DNA from: Capnocytophaga sp.
GTDB taxonomy: Bacteria > Bacteroidota > Bacteroidia > Flavobacteriales > Flavobacteriaceae
Reading direction: 5' to 3'
Length of the DNA stretch: 52,257 bases
Assembly (NCBI GenBank): GCA_030530525.1
Contig: JAUMUT010000010.1
Coordinates: 1 to 52,257, forward strand
Shown here: positions 1 to 8,954 of the stretch, piece after piece
How the letters are laid out: the number at the start of each line of letters is the position of its first letter
Position numbering within the stretch: the first letter of the stretch is position 1
The notes under the pieces: model-generated
What the model saw: the letters and a program-made list of their open reading frames with translations, nothing else
Told to the model about the DNA's origin: nothing
Databases searched by the model: none
Translations under genes and position numbers: made by a program

Positions 1-1754
1 TTAAACCAAGAAAAATCGGTAGTATTCCATAAAGGTTTTCGGTAGTTGAAAGAAATATTTCCCTTTAAATATACTCCATTTATAAGCTCTTGCCCATAGG
101 TAATATCCACAAAATCAGTATTATATATTTTCATATAATTATCTTTAAAGAAAAGAGAACTAACAGAATTGACCAGTTTAGTAATAGGTTCAGAAGGGTT
201 GAATTGAGCAACCTTATTTCCTCCTGAAATTTTTAAATGAGAGTAATTAATTTTGTTAAATAATTTGTAAAAATAGCCAGAAACTCTTAATTTATCCTCT
301 GAAAATCCATATTGAAATTCTGTTTTTATTTCTGTAAATGCATTTTTTTCATTATTTTCCTTTTTAAAATAGAGTCCTGAACTCATATTCCAACCTTGTA
401 CGCTATTGAAGCTGACGGAACTTACATCAGATAATCCAGTATATGAAAAGTTAAATTTTTTAGTAGAATTTTGGTAAGAATATCCCATAATAATATCAGA
501 AAAGGAAAATTTATTATTCTTTTTATCTACTGAATCCAAATATTTAGCAGAAGTTAAAACACGTTCTATGCTATCTCTTTTATGATAATTTTTTATTTCT
601 TCTTCGGTAAGAGGTATTTTTCTAAAATTTCCCCAATAAATACTATCTTTTTTATTAGCATTTTGGGCAAAACTTACTTTTTCAGCATCTATTATTTTTT
701 TGTTAAAATTATCTATAAATTTATAATCATTATACACATACGAATAATTTCCATCTATTTTTATACCTAAAAAATTAACTTTTAAAAGGATAGTTTGTAA
801 ATTTTTATTCCAAAAACTATCAGAAAAGTTAAAGTTTTGTATTATTTTTAACTCATCTATAAAAGGTTGTTGTGCTCGATATCCTTTTAGCAAAACATCT
901 ACCCCGTAGATAGCCCACGAATTTTCTACAATATAGATATATCCCTCAAAAACAGGAAGTTTATCTTGTTTTGGAATGATTTTTATTTTGTTAATCAGGT
1001 GGTTATAATTATCATAAAATGTACTTTCCAGCTCGTATTTATAGTAAGAAAAAGCGTTATTTGCAATTGGCGAAATAATTTTTGTTTCAAAATTTAAGAA
1101 ATTATTATAAAAATCAAAATTAGCGTCAGATGCAGTGTTAAAACTAAATCCGTTACTATTTCCTGCTACCTTAGATGCAATAATGTGCTCCTTTATTTTG
1201 TTCGGATATTCTATTTTAATTTTAGAAATTGTTTCTGACTGATACACAATGCCAGCCCCCGTAGAATCAAGCATTTGTTCTTTGTCTTCTATTGTAATTC
1301 CGAAGATTTTTTTAGGCACATTTCCTACTTTTAGTATTCCTTTGGAGTAAAAATTAGCTTCTAAAAAATTAGTTTTTTTACAATTTTTAACTTTGTTTGC
1401 AATAGCTTTTCGTATAATTTCCTTTGCAGGATTATCTTTGTTGCTAACAATAATTTCGCTTAATATAAAATTTTCTTCGAAAAGTTGTATATTTAATTCC
1501 GCTGGTAAATCTGTGATTTTCAATGCCCTTTGTTCGGTTTTGTATCCTAATGATTGAAAAACAATGGTATTATTATCTTTTATATTAAGAAAATATTCTC
1601 CTTTTTCGTTAGAAGTAGTCCCAATTTTACCATTTTCTAAGTAAATATTAACAAAAGATAAAGGTTTTCCGTTTTGGTCAGTAATTTTTCCTTTTATTTG
1701 AGAAAAAGATAAAACACTGAAAAACAATAAAATAAGAAAATATAATTTTTTCAT
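1..1754 (-). CDS. DUF5686/carboxypeptidase-regulatory-like outer-membrane protein (partial)
   Basis: The gene runs off the left edge of the window, so the C-terminus is missing; at least 584 codons are present without a stop. The protein starts MKKLYFLILLFFSVLSFSQ, a signal peptide. A carboxypeptidase-regulatory-like (beta-sandwich) domain follows at about residues 20-110, with the usual GKITDQNGKPL opening. Around residue 130 it has NPAKEIIRKAIANK, close to the NPAYxIIRKxI motif I associate with DUF5686. Family members are predicted outer-membrane proteins of Bacteroidota with a probable C-terminal beta-barrel; the biochemical role is unknown. A TAnnTTTG box lies just upstream. The family call is from memory of the motif, not from a search. 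Confidence 0.8.
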   Translation of the reverse strand, partial: MKKLYFLILLFFSVLSFSQIKGKITDQNGKPLSFVNIYLENGKIGTTSNEKGEYFLNIKDNNTIVFQSLGYKTEQRALKITDLPAELNIQLFEENFILSEIIVSNKDNPAKEIIRKAIANKVKNCKKTNFLEANFYSKGILKVGNVPKKIFGITIEDKEQMLDSTGAGIVYQSETISKIKIEYPNKIKEHIIASKVAGNSNGFSFNTASDANFDFYNNFLNFETKIISPIANNAFSYYKYELESTFYDNYNHLINKIKIIPKQDKLPVFEGYIYIVENSWAIYGVDVLLKGYRAQQPFIDELKIIQNFNFSDSFWNKNLQTILLKVNFLGIKIDGNYSYVYNDYKFIDNFNKKIIDAEKVSFAQNANKKDSIYWGNFRKIPLTEEEIKNYHKRDSIERVLTSAKYLDSVDKKNNKFSFSDIIMGYSYQNSTKKFNFSYTGLSDVSSVSFNSVQGWNMSSGLYFKKENNEKNAFTEIKTEFQYGFSEDKLRVSGYFYKLFNKINYSHLKISGGNKVAQFNPSEPITKLVNSVSSLFFKDNYMKIYNTDFVDITYGQELINGVYLKGNISFNYRKPLWNTTDFSWF

Positions 1755-1775
1755 AAATAAAAAATTTTATTAAGA

Positions 1776-1783
1776 CAAAAATA
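1776..1783 (-). promoter_or_regulatory. TAnnTTTG promoter for the DUF5686 gene
   Basis: Read on the minus strand the box is TATTTTTG, a perfect match to the Bacteroidota -7 consensus. It sits 22 nt before the ATG at 1754. No clear -33 TTTG was seen. Confidence 0.6.
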
Positions 1784-1888
1784 GTAAAAAAAATTAAATA
1801 TTAATAAAAAATAAAGAAAAAAATAATTATATCATATAATTTAGAAAAATTCTTATTTTTTACATTTAAATATATAATAAAAAAATAG

Positions 1889-1896
1889 TAACTTTG
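1889..1896 (+). promoter_or_regulatory. TAnnTTTG promoter for ricT-gldH
   Basis: TAACTTTG matches the -7 consensus. It implies a leader of about 85 nt before the ricT ATG. That leader holds an 8-bp inverted repeat, ATCACTTT (1919-1926) and AAAGTGAT (1956-1963), with a 29-nt loop. Confidence 0.6.
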
Positions 1897-1985
1897 CACC
1901 GAAAAACTAAAAACAAATATCACTTTGTTTATACTAAAAAAGAAAAAATATTATTAAAGTGATGTTCTTATTAAATTGATATACA

Positions 1986-3347
1986 ATGAGTTGTGATAGT
2001 TGTTCTTCACATATACAAGATAAAAAAAGTTGCAGTAAAACACAGGTTTGCGGGGTGAGTTCGTGCGGAAATCATAAATTATCGGTTTTTGACTGGCTTT
2101 CTAATATTCCATTGCCATCTAATATGAAAAAGTTTGATTGTGTGGAAGTTAGGTTTAAAAATAGCAGAAAGGAGTTTTTTAGAAATTCGGATAATTTGCC
2201 TTTGCAAATAGGAGATATTGTTGCAACCGAAGCTGCTTCTGGGCACGATATAGGAGTTGTTTCGCTTACGGGAGAGTTGGTACGCGTACAAATGAATAAG
2301 AAAAAAGCCAACCCCAATGATGAAAAATTACCAAAAATTTACAGAAAAGCCAACCAGCGTGATATTGATGTTTGGCAAGAATTTCGGGAAAAAGAAGTGC
2401 CTGTTCAGAAAAAATCGCGAGAGTTGGCAATTGCCTTAGGGTTAGAAATGAAAATTTCAGATGTTGAATATCAAGGAGATGGCTCTAAGGCTACCTTTTA
2501 TTATACAGCCGAAGGACGAGTAGATTTCCGACAACTGATAAAAGATATGGCGCGCGAGTTTTCTACGCGTATAGAAATGCGACAAATAGGTTTTCGGCAA
2601 GAGGCAGCACGTTTGGGAGGGATAGGTTCTTGTGGGCGCGAGTTATGTTGTTCTACTTGGCTTACTGATTTTCGTTCGGTAACTACCGCTGCGGCTCGTT
2701 ATCAGCAACTTTCTCTAAATCCGCAAAAGCTTGCAGGTCAATGCGGTAAGCTAAAATGTTGTTTGAATTTTGAGCTGGATACGTATTTAGACGCTCTCCA
2801 AGATTTTCCTCGTACGGATACTAAATTGCAAACAGAAAAAGGAATTGCTTCCTGCCAAAAAGTAGATATTTTCAAGCGATTGATGTGGTTTACTTATGAA
2901 AATGACTTTATCAATTGGCATAAACTTACGGTGGATCAGGTTAAGGAAATAATGGAATTAAATGCTAAAAATGAGCTTATTCCAAGTTTGGAAGACTATT
3001 CCGCAGAGCTTTTGCCTTCCAAAGGAATTAATTTTGAAGTAGCACAAGAGAGTATTACTCGTTTTGATGAAGTAAAATCTCGTAAAAAGAAATCTAAAAA
3101 TAAAAATAATTCCGCAGATAAAAAGAAAGAAGTTGTAAAAAATAAAGAACAAAATACACTTCCGCCAAAGACAAAAGAAGATAAGAATAAAGAACAAAAG
3201 AATTTGCCCAAAACGGAGAAAAAGCCCGAAGAGAAAATAAATTCGCAAGAGCAAAAGGCTAAACCAAAACCAAATAAAAAGCCAAAATTTAAAAATCAGA
3301 ATAAAAATTTTAACAAAAAAGGAAATCCTAAAAATGAAAAAGAATGA
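1986..3347 (+). CDS. ricT: RicT/YaaT-like PSP1-domain protein
   Basis: This is a 453-residue PSP1 C-terminal-domain protein. In Bacillus subtilis the homologue YaaT/RicT forms a complex with RicA and RicF that carries Fe-S clusters and affects RNA processing; the role in Bacteroidota is not established. The core, about residues 45-345, holds the cysteine signatures GSCGRELCCSTWL and QCGKLKCCLNFEL. The first 28 residues add a separate cysteine cluster (MSCDSCSS...SCSKTQVCGVSSCG), and the last 90 residues are a lysine-rich low-complexity tail that may bind nucleic acid. The stop overlaps the gldH start by 4 nt (ATGA), so the two genes should be translationally coupled. The ATG at 1986 keeps the cysteine-rich N-terminus I remember from flavobacterial homologues. 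Confidence 0.88.
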   Translation: MSCDSCSSHIQDKKSCSKTQVCGVSSCGNHKLSVFDWLSNIPLPSNMKKFDCVEVRFKNSRKEFFRNSDNLPLQIGDIVATEAASGHDIGVVSLTGELVRVQMNKKKANPNDEKLPKIYRKANQRDIDVWQEFREKEVPVQKKSRELAIALGLEMKISDVEYQGDGSKATFYYTAEGRVDFRQLIKDMAREFSTRIEMRQIGFRQEAARLGGIGSCGRELCCSTWLTDFRSVTTAAARYQQLSLNPQKLAGQCGKLKCCLNFELDTYLDALQDFPRTDTKLQTEKGIASCQKVDIFKRLMWFTYENDFINWHKLTVDQVKEIMELNAKNELIPSLEDYSAELLPSKGINFEVAQESITRFDEVKSRKKKSKNKNNSADKKKEVVKNKEQNTLPPKTKEDKNKEQKNLPKTEKKPEEKINSQEQKAKPKPNKKPKFKNQNKNFNKKGNPKNEKE

Positions 3348-3820
3348 AAAAATTAATCGTTTTTTGTAGTATTTTATTTTCCTCTTGTCATTCTGATATA
3401 AAATATAGTGAATATATTTCAATGCTTGGTGGTTGGGAAGAGGGAAAACCTGCTGTTTTTCAATACCAAACCGAAGATACGCTTTCCAGATATAATTTAT
3501 ACATAATGTTGCGGAATGATAATTCGTATCCGTATAGTAATATTTTCTTAATAACTAAAATGGAAGCTCCTGACAATCAGGTTGTTGTAGATACTCTGGA
3601 ATATGAAATGGCAATGCCAAATGGGGAATGGCTTGGAGATGGTGTTTCTGTAAAAGAAAGTAAATTATGGTATAAAGAAAATGTTTCTTTTCCGCAAAAA
3701 GGAAATTATACGTTTTCCATTGAGCAAGCAGACCGCACGCTTGGGCAAAATAATGGCGTAAAAAATTTAGAAGGAATAACCGAAGTTGGGATAAATATTG
3801 AAAAAATAAATAAAAAATAA
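3344..3820 (+). CDS. gldH: Gliding motility lipoprotein GldH
   Basis: This 158-residue protein has a lipoprotein signal, MKKLIVFCSILFSSC, with the lipobox cysteine at 15. The rest fits GldH, a periplasm-facing lipoprotein needed for gliding in Flavobacterium johnsoniae and linked there to the type IX secretion system. Placement directly behind ricT with an ATGA overlap is the arrangement I know from Flavobacteriia and supports the call. The presence of gldH suggests the organism has gliding or type IX secretion genes elsewhere, but none of the others (gldKLMN, sprA) are in this window. Recognition rests on the lipoprotein layout, length and neighbour. Confidence 0.82.
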   Translation: MKKLIVFCSILFSSCHSDIKYSEYISMLGGWEEGKPAVFQYQTEDTLSRYNLYIMLRNDNSYPYSNIFLITKMEAPDNQVVVDTLEYEMAMPNGEWLGDGVSVKESKLWYKENVSFPQKGNYTFSIEQADRTLGQNNGVKNLEGITEVGINIEKINKK

Positions 3821-3822
3821 AT

Positions 3823-3858
3823 AAAAAATCCACAGAAAATTATCTCTGTGGATTTTTT
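3823..3858. terminator. Bidirectional terminator between gldH and glmM
   Basis: AAATCCACAGA pairs with TCTGTGGATTT around an 8-nt loop. It has an A-run on the left and a T-run on the right, so it can serve both converging genes. Confidence 0.85.
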
Positions 3859-3864
3859 TATTTT

Positions 3865-5250
3865 CTAAGCAATGAAAGATTTTATTTCTTCAATGAAGCG
3901 TAACGCAAGCTCGTCGGCTTCTTTTTGGCTTTTGGCTTCGGTATAAATACGGATGATGGGTTCTGTATTAGATTTTCTTAAATGTACCCAACTTTCAGGA
4001 AAATCTATTTTTAGTCCGTCAATGGTAGAAATTTCTTCATTTTTATATTTTTCTTGCATTTGTTGGAGAATATCGTCAGGGCGAATAGTTTCCGTAAGTT
4101 GGATTTTATTTTTGCTCATAAAATAAGCAGGATAACTTTCTCTTAATTGTTTAACAGAACAATTTTTTTCCGCTAAAAGGGAAAGAAATAAAGCAACGCC
4201 CACAATAGCATCGCGCCCGTAATGAAGTTCAGGATAAATAATTCCGCCATTTCCTTCTCCTCCAATAATGGCATTTACTCGTTTCATTTCGGTAACAACA
4301 TTTACTTCGCCCACTGCGGCAGCAAAATATTCTACGCCGTGTTTTTGAGCAATATCACGAAGTGCGCGCGATGAAGAAAGATTAGAAACTACATTTCCTT
4401 TATTTTTCTCTAAAATATAATCTGCACAAGCAACCAGCGTATATTCTTCGCCAAACATTTCTCCTTCTTCGGTAATGAAAGCAAGCCTATCCACATCAGG
4501 ATCTACAACGATGCCAAAATCCGCTTTCGTTTCGGTTACTTTTTTGCAAATATCGGTTAAATGTTCTTTCAAAGGTTCGGGATTATGAGGGAAATTTCCG
4601 TTAGGCTCACAATAAAGTTTAATAACTTCTACCCCCAATTCTTTCAAAAGGTTAGGAATAATAATACCTCCCGTAGAATTTACACCATCTACCACCACAC
4701 GAAATTTTTTATTCTGGATAGCCTCTGTATTTACTAAGGGAAGCTGAAGAACTTCATCAATATGAATATCCATATAAGCATCATTGATGAAAATTTCGCC
4801 TAAATTATCAACCGAAGCGAAATTAAAATCATTTTCTTGAGCTATTTTTAAAATAGAAGCTCCGTCTTCGGCACTTACAAATTCTCCTTTATTATTAAGA
4901 AGTTTTAGTGCGTTCCATTCTTTTGGGTTATGGCTTGCCGTGAGGATTATTCCGCCATCGGCATTTTCCAAAGGCACGGCTATTTCTACGGTTGGCGTAG
5001 TGCTTAGCCCGATATTCACCACGTCAATTCCTAATCCAATGAGAGTGTATTGTACAAGGTTTTGAATCATTTCCCCAGAAATACGAGCGTCTCTACCTAT
5101 AACCACTTTGAGTTTTTCTTTCTTGGTGTGTTGTTGTAACCAGGTTCCGTAAGCGGCGGCAAATGTTACTGCATCTATGGGGGTAAGGTTATCCTGAACT
5201 TTTCCGCCAATAGTTCCGCGAATGCCAGAAATAGATTTGATAAGCGACAT
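3865..5250 (-). CDS. glmM: Phosphoglucosamine mutase
   Basis: This 461-residue alpha-D-phosphohexomutase most likely interconverts glucosamine-6-phosphate and glucosamine-1-phosphate, feeding UDP-GlcNAc for peptidoglycan and lipid A. The phosphoserine loop TASHNP is at residues 104-109 (Ser106), the metal loop DPDVDR at 250-255, the sugar-binding loop GEGNGG about 333-338, and the C-terminal phosphate-binding RKSNTEP near 427. The family also contains phosphomannomutases, and the substrate cannot be proved from motifs. However, the N-terminus SISGIRGTIGG and overall length match what is annotated as GlmM in Bacteroidota. It is a single-gene unit with its own promoter at 5277-5284. Confidence 0.9.
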   Translation of the reverse strand: MSLIKSISGIRGTIGGKVQDNLTPIDAVTFAAAYGTWLQQHTKKEKLKVVIGRDARISGEMIQNLVQYTLIGLGIDVVNIGLSTTPTVEIAVPLENADGGIILTASHNPKEWNALKLLNNKGEFVSAEDGASILKIAQENDFNFASVDNLGEIFINDAYMDIHIDEVLQLPLVNTEAIQNKKFRVVVDGVNSTGGIIIPNLLKELGVEVIKLYCEPNGNFPHNPEPLKEHLTDICKKVTETKADFGIVVDPDVDRLAFITEEGEMFGEEYTLVACADYILEKNKGNVVSNLSSSRALRDIAQKHGVEYFAAAVGEVNVVTEMKRVNAIIGGEGNGGIIYPELHYGRDAIVGVALFLSLLAEKNCSVKQLRESYPAYFMSKNKIQLTETIRPDDILQQMQEKYKNEEISTIDGLKIDFPESWVHLRKSNTEPIIRIYTEAKSQKEADELALRFIEEIKSFIA

Positions 5251-5276
5251 AATTTTTTATATTTGATAATCTATTA

Positions 5277-5284
5277 CAAAATTA
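5277..5284 (-). promoter_or_regulatory. TAnnTTTG promoter for glmM
   Basis: The minus strand reads TAATTTTG, 26 nt upstream of the glmM ATG at 5250. Confidence 0.6.
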
Positions 5285-5346
5285 ATTTTTTTTTTCAAAT
5301 TAAACGTATTTTAGTTAAAAAAAAATAAGGTATTTATAAAAATTTG

Positions 5347-5354
5347 TATTTTTG
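5347..5354 (+). promoter_or_regulatory. TAnnTTTG promoter for the 5375 lipoprotein gene
   Basis: TATTTTTG lies 20 nt before the ATG at 5375. With the glmM box it forms a divergent promoter region of about 125 bp. Confidence 0.6.
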
Positions 5355-5374
5355 CAAAATATAAATTCATAAAA

Positions 5375-6388
5375 ATGAAAAGAACCATAGCAATTATTTT
5401 TCTTCTAACAATGACAAGTTGTCAGTTTTTTCAAAATAAAGAAAACAAAGAAAATAAACAAGAAGAAGTTTTTTTAACATCGGATAACGAGGAAGCAACC
5501 TTATTGGAAAAATATGCTTTTGTAACCGATAGAAACGGAGGTTTTATAAGAGTAACAGCTAATGAAAACGCACCAATAGTAGATACTTTACACTACGGAA
5601 GCTCCTTGGAAATATCCGCAGAAACGGCATCTTTTTATAAAATAAAAGATGTAGAAAATTATATACTGAAAAAGCAAGTAGGGGAGGAGGTATTACTTAT
5701 TCCATCTGATTTGAATTTGATACTAGATATACAAGAAGGCGAAACGGAAGAAAATTCCGAAGAAAATAATTACGAATTTTTTGAAACGCCACAGCCTTTG
5801 AATGATTTTATAACTTTGGAATTGGTAAGCAAAAACGAATATCTTACAGAAATGCAAAATAGCATAGATTTTATTTTGCGAGATACGCTTGCTATTCAAA
5901 AGAAAAACGGAGTGATAGTTTTGCCTTGCGAAAACGAAAATACCGTAATTTTTCAAGATTTTGAAAACGATGAAGATATTAATATGCGAACTTATGGTTA
6001 TATTGGGCAAATAGAAGAATTAGACCAATATGTATTATCTGGTAGTTATTATGAGGCTTGGGATGCTATTTTAATTGATAAAAAGACAGGATTAGCTAAA
6101 CATATATTGGATTATCCGCATATTTCTCCTGACAAAAAGCATATGGTGTGCGTTACTCTCAATCCATACGAAGGAACAACGGAATTTTCTTTATATTCTA
6201 TCAATGAAAATGGTATAAATAAAATAGTACAAACATCTTTTGTTAGATGGGCACTTCAAGAATATGAAGAAAATAAAGTATTTTTTAGCAAAAATGGGTA
6301 TTTGTATCTTCCTGCTATTTATGAATCCTTATCTGGGATAGATTCTGATAAAATAACGATGCAATACATAAAAATAGGAATAAAATAA
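5375..6388 (+). CDS. Hypothetical lipoprotein
   Basis: This 337-residue protein opens with MKRTIAIIFLLTMTSCQFF, a lipoprotein signal with lipobox cysteine at 16. A hydrophilic, Asn/Glu/Lys-rich linker follows. Residues about 45-105 (VTDRNGGFIRVTANENAPIVDTL...) resemble a bacterial SH3 domain, often found in envelope proteins. The C-terminal two thirds has no motif I recognise; it has the feel of a beta-rich sensor or substrate-binding module (KHMVCVTLNPYEGTTEFSLYSI). It is a monocistronic unit bounded by a promoter and a strong terminator. No function is assigned. Confidence 0.8.
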   Translation: MKRTIAIIFLLTMTSCQFFQNKENKENKQEEVFLTSDNEEATLLEKYAFVTDRNGGFIRVTANENAPIVDTLHYGSSLEISAETASFYKIKDVENYILKKQVGEEVLLIPSDLNLILDIQEGETEENSEENNYEFFETPQPLNDFITLELVSKNEYLTEMQNSIDFILRDTLAIQKKNGVIVLPCENENTVIFQDFENDEDINMRTYGYIGQIEELDQYVLSGSYYEAWDAILIDKKTGLAKHILDYPHISPDKKHMVCVTLNPYEGTTEFSLYSINENGINKIVQTSFVRWALQEYEENKVFFSKNGYLYLPAIYESLSGIDSDKITMQYIKIGIK

Positions 6389-6392
6389 AAAG

Positions 6393-6427
6393 AAAAGGTA
6401 ATAGAAAAAAATCTATTACCTTTTTTT
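6393..6427. terminator. Bidirectional terminator
   Basis: AAAAGGTAATAGA pairs with TCTATTACCTTTT across a 6-nt loop. It is flanked by an A-run and a T-run and serves the lipoprotein gene and the converging SLBB gene. Confidence 0.85.
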
Positions 6428-6432
6428 ATAAA

Positions 6433-8865
6433 TTATTTAAAAGTATTGTAAATCAATATCATTAAAGTAGTTAAGGCGGTGGTTATGCTAATAGTTTCTG
6501 AGGTAGAAAGAGATTTTCTTTCAGGCTTTTCAGGAACGATAATAATAGCACCGGGTTCTATTTTAGGATAGCTTTTAAAGAATAAAAACTTACGAGTTCC
6601 TTCTACACTTCCGTTTGCATATACAACATAAGCACCACTTTTACGTGCATTGTTTGAAAATCCTCCTGCATTATTTACATAAGATTTGAGGTTTTTTCCT
6701 TTTTCATATTGTACAAGTGAAGGAGCTAAAACCAATCCTTTTACTTCCACGGTTTGCTTTTCAGAAGGGATAATGATAACATCGCCATCTTTAAGAATTA
6801 AGTTTTGGTACGCATTTTTATTTTTCATAATTTTTTCCAAATTAATACCAACTCTAAATTCTTCTTGGTCACCTACTTTTACTATTTTTATTTCATCGGT
6901 TACGTTGTCCAATTCTTTAATTTGTTTATTTTGCTCTTTGTCCGAAAGATCTGTTATTTTACGGATAAGAGTAGCTCCTTTTAAGTAAGCATAAGGAGTT
7001 AAGCCTCCTGCTCGTTCTATAAAGTCTGAAATTCGTTCTTCTTTGGTTAAAATGCTATAATGTCCTGGATAAATAATTTCTCCTTCTATTTTTATAATTT
7101 GTTGAGGCGCATATCCTTTCTGGAAGCGTACTGTAACAATATCATTAGGCTGCAAAGCTACACTTCCTGAGGAAATTTTTAAGTCTGGCGACAACGAAAT
7201 ATCTTGTGTTTCACTGATTGTTTTAAAATTTTCATCATTTTTTTGTCTGGAAAGATGAATAATGGAACTATCCGCTCCTTCTATAAATCCTCCTGCCATT
7301 ATGATAAGGTCTTCGGCTTTTAGCCCTTCCATAAACGGAATATTTTGAGGTTTTTTAACCGCTCCTTCTATACGTACAAATTGCTTGTTTATTAGGCTAT
7401 CTCTATTGAAAATGAAAATACTATCATTCGCTTGTAAAGGTAAATATTCTTTTTTAGTTAATAAATCTTTAATAGAAAAATTTAACGTTTGTTTATCTAC
7501 TCGGTTGGTAGTACGGAATAATAATCCTCTCTCCAAATAGGCTTCGTCCAAAACGCCAGCAGCACGATTGATAAGGTCTAAGGCTGTCATTCCTTCGGTA
7601 TAAGCATAATTTCCTGGCTGATAAACTGCCCCACCAATACTTATTTTATTATGATAAATATCTGATAATTGTTGTACAGTTAGCTTATCTCCTGATTTCA
7701 TTATAAACGTATTTGCTTGATTATAAGGAACTTCCTTAACTTCACGCTTAGCACCTACAATTCGTTCAATTACCAAATTGTCCTTATAAGCATTTGGCGT
7801 AAATCCTCCAAAAAAGTCTATAAGATTAACCAAAGTTTCGTTATCTTTTATTTCATAAAGCCCTTCGCGTTTTACTTTTCCTGTAACTTCTACTTGGTTT
7901 TTGTAAGGCGGAATAATAATAACATCTTGGTCATTTAAGCTCAAATTCCCTTCTTGTGAGCCTTTTAATAAGAAATCATAAACATCAAAAGAAGCTATTT
8001 TTTTTCCATTTCGGATAAGTTGAATATCCCGAAAAGACCCCGTTTCCGTAGGGCCTCCACTGGCATACAAAGCATTCAAAACCGTAGAAAGTGCGCTAAG
8101 TGAATATGTACCAGGCACTTGCACTTCTCCTATAATATTCACCTTTACAGTGCGTACATTCGCAATAGAAACGCTAGTATATACTTTGTTATAACTTCCA
8201 TCGGGCGCAGAAATTCCAGAATAAATTTGTCGAAGAGCCGAGTTTATTCTTGCTTTTGCCTCAGTAAAACTAAGCCCTCCAACGCGTATTTTCCCAACCA
8301 TATTCAGGTTGATATTCCCTTGATTATCTACTTTTTGAGAAAAACTATTCTCCGCAGCTCCCCAAACATCTATAAGTAGCTCATCATCAGTGCCTATTAT
8401 ATAATTTTCAGGCGTAGGCATATTTACATTTGGCGTAAAGGAAATTTTAGGATTTTGGAAAAAATCAAAGCCCCAAACTTTACTCTTTTTATGTTCTAAC
8501 TCCTTTATATTCTGTCTATTAGTAATTCCAAAAGTATCTATTTCTACTTTATTTTTCCTTTCATTTTTATCCTCAGCATCTGCATTATTTCGTTTATTAT
8601 TTTGCTTAGCAGGAAGGGTAAGAATTCGTTGGCGAAGTTTGCTTATTTGCAAAGGCGAAACCCCTTTTAATTTTGCCAAATTTTCCAAATCAGAAAGGCT
8701 ATATCCTTGGTTTTGAGCCTTTTCCCAAAAAGAACGTATTTGTTCCGTAGATAAATTATCTATATTGATAGAAGATAATTGTTCTACATTAAATTCTTGG
8801 GCAGAAACCGATGAAAGCCCAAAAAAACAACCTAAAATAATACAAGAGATTAATTTTCTTAACAT
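6433..8865 (-). CDS. SLBB-domain polysaccharide export protein (Wza-like)
   Basis: The 810-residue protein has a signal peptide, MLRKLISCIILGCFFGLSSVSAQ. A helical lead section follows, then a Poly_export domain at about residues 140-235 (IGTDDELLIDVWGAAENSF). A series of SLBB repeats comes next, recognisable by VNIIGEVQVPGTYSL, VEVTGKVKREGLYEI, ISIGGAVYQPGNYAY, VRIEGAVKKPQNIPF, IKIEGEIIYPGHYSI and VEVKGLVLAPSLVQY. The end has a hydrophobic stretch (ISITTALTTLMILIYNTF). In Wza-type systems such proteins form the outer-membrane or periplasmic channel for capsule or exopolysaccharide. No Wzc kinase or glycosyltransferase cluster is adjacent, so the exported polymer is unknown. It is longer than E. 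coli Wza (about 380 residues), as is common in Bacteroidota. Confidence 0.9.
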   Translation of the reverse strand: MLRKLISCIILGCFFGLSSVSAQEFNVEQLSSINIDNLSTEQIRSFWEKAQNQGYSLSDLENLAKLKGVSPLQISKLRQRILTLPAKQNNKRNNADAEDKNERKNKVEIDTFGITNRQNIKELEHKKSKVWGFDFFQNPKISFTPNVNMPTPENYIIGTDDELLIDVWGAAENSFSQKVDNQGNINLNMVGKIRVGGLSFTEAKARINSALRQIYSGISAPDGSYNKVYTSVSIANVRTVKVNIIGEVQVPGTYSLSALSTVLNALYASGGPTETGSFRDIQLIRNGKKIASFDVYDFLLKGSQEGNLSLNDQDVIIIPPYKNQVEVTGKVKREGLYEIKDNETLVNLIDFFGGFTPNAYKDNLVIERIVGAKREVKEVPYNQANTFIMKSGDKLTVQQLSDIYHNKISIGGAVYQPGNYAYTEGMTALDLINRAAGVLDEAYLERGLLFRTTNRVDKQTLNFSIKDLLTKKEYLPLQANDSIFIFNRDSLINKQFVRIEGAVKKPQNIPFMEGLKAEDLIIMAGGFIEGADSSIIHLSRQKNDENFKTISETQDISLSPDLKISSGSVALQPNDIVTVRFQKGYAPQQIIKIEGEIIYPGHYSILTKEERISDFIERAGGLTPYAYLKGATLIRKITDLSDKEQNKQIKELDNVTDEIKIVKVGDQEEFRVGINLEKIMKNKNAYQNLILKDGDVIIIPSEKQTVEVKGLVLAPSLVQYEKGKNLKSYVNNAGGFSNNARKSGAYVVYANGSVEGTRKFLFFKSYPKIEPGAIIIVPEKPERKSLSTSETISITTALTTLMILIYNTFK

Positions 8866-8890
8866 TTCCTATAAGAGTTTTTAGAAAGGG

Positions 8891-8898
8891 CAAATATA
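8891..8898 (-). promoter_or_regulatory. TAnnTTTG promoter for the SLBB gene
   Basis: The minus strand reads TATATTTG, 26 nt before the ATG at 8865. Confidence 0.6.
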
Positions 8899-8941
8899 AG
8901 AAGTTTTTTTTACTAAATTAAAAAAATCCATAAAAAAAATG

Positions 8942-8949
8942 TAATTTTG
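8942..8949 (+). promoter_or_regulatory. TAnnTTTG promoter for ribD, implying a leaderless start
   Basis: TAATTTTG ends only 5 nt before the ribD ATG at 8955. If transcription starts a few bases after the box, the mRNA would begin at or next to the start codon. Confidence 0.55.
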
Positions 8950-8954
8950 CAACT

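Noticed and set aside
2958-3422. A 154-codon open frame on the minus strand opposite the ricT tail
   Set aside because: It mirrors the Lys-rich (AAA/AAG) tail of ricT, giving an artificial Phe/Leu/Ile-rich protein. It has no promoter and no family match.
8866-8954. FMN riboswitch before ribD
   Set aside because: The gap is only about 90 bp, AT-rich and filled by two divergent promoter boxes; none of the conserved RFN element blocks are present.
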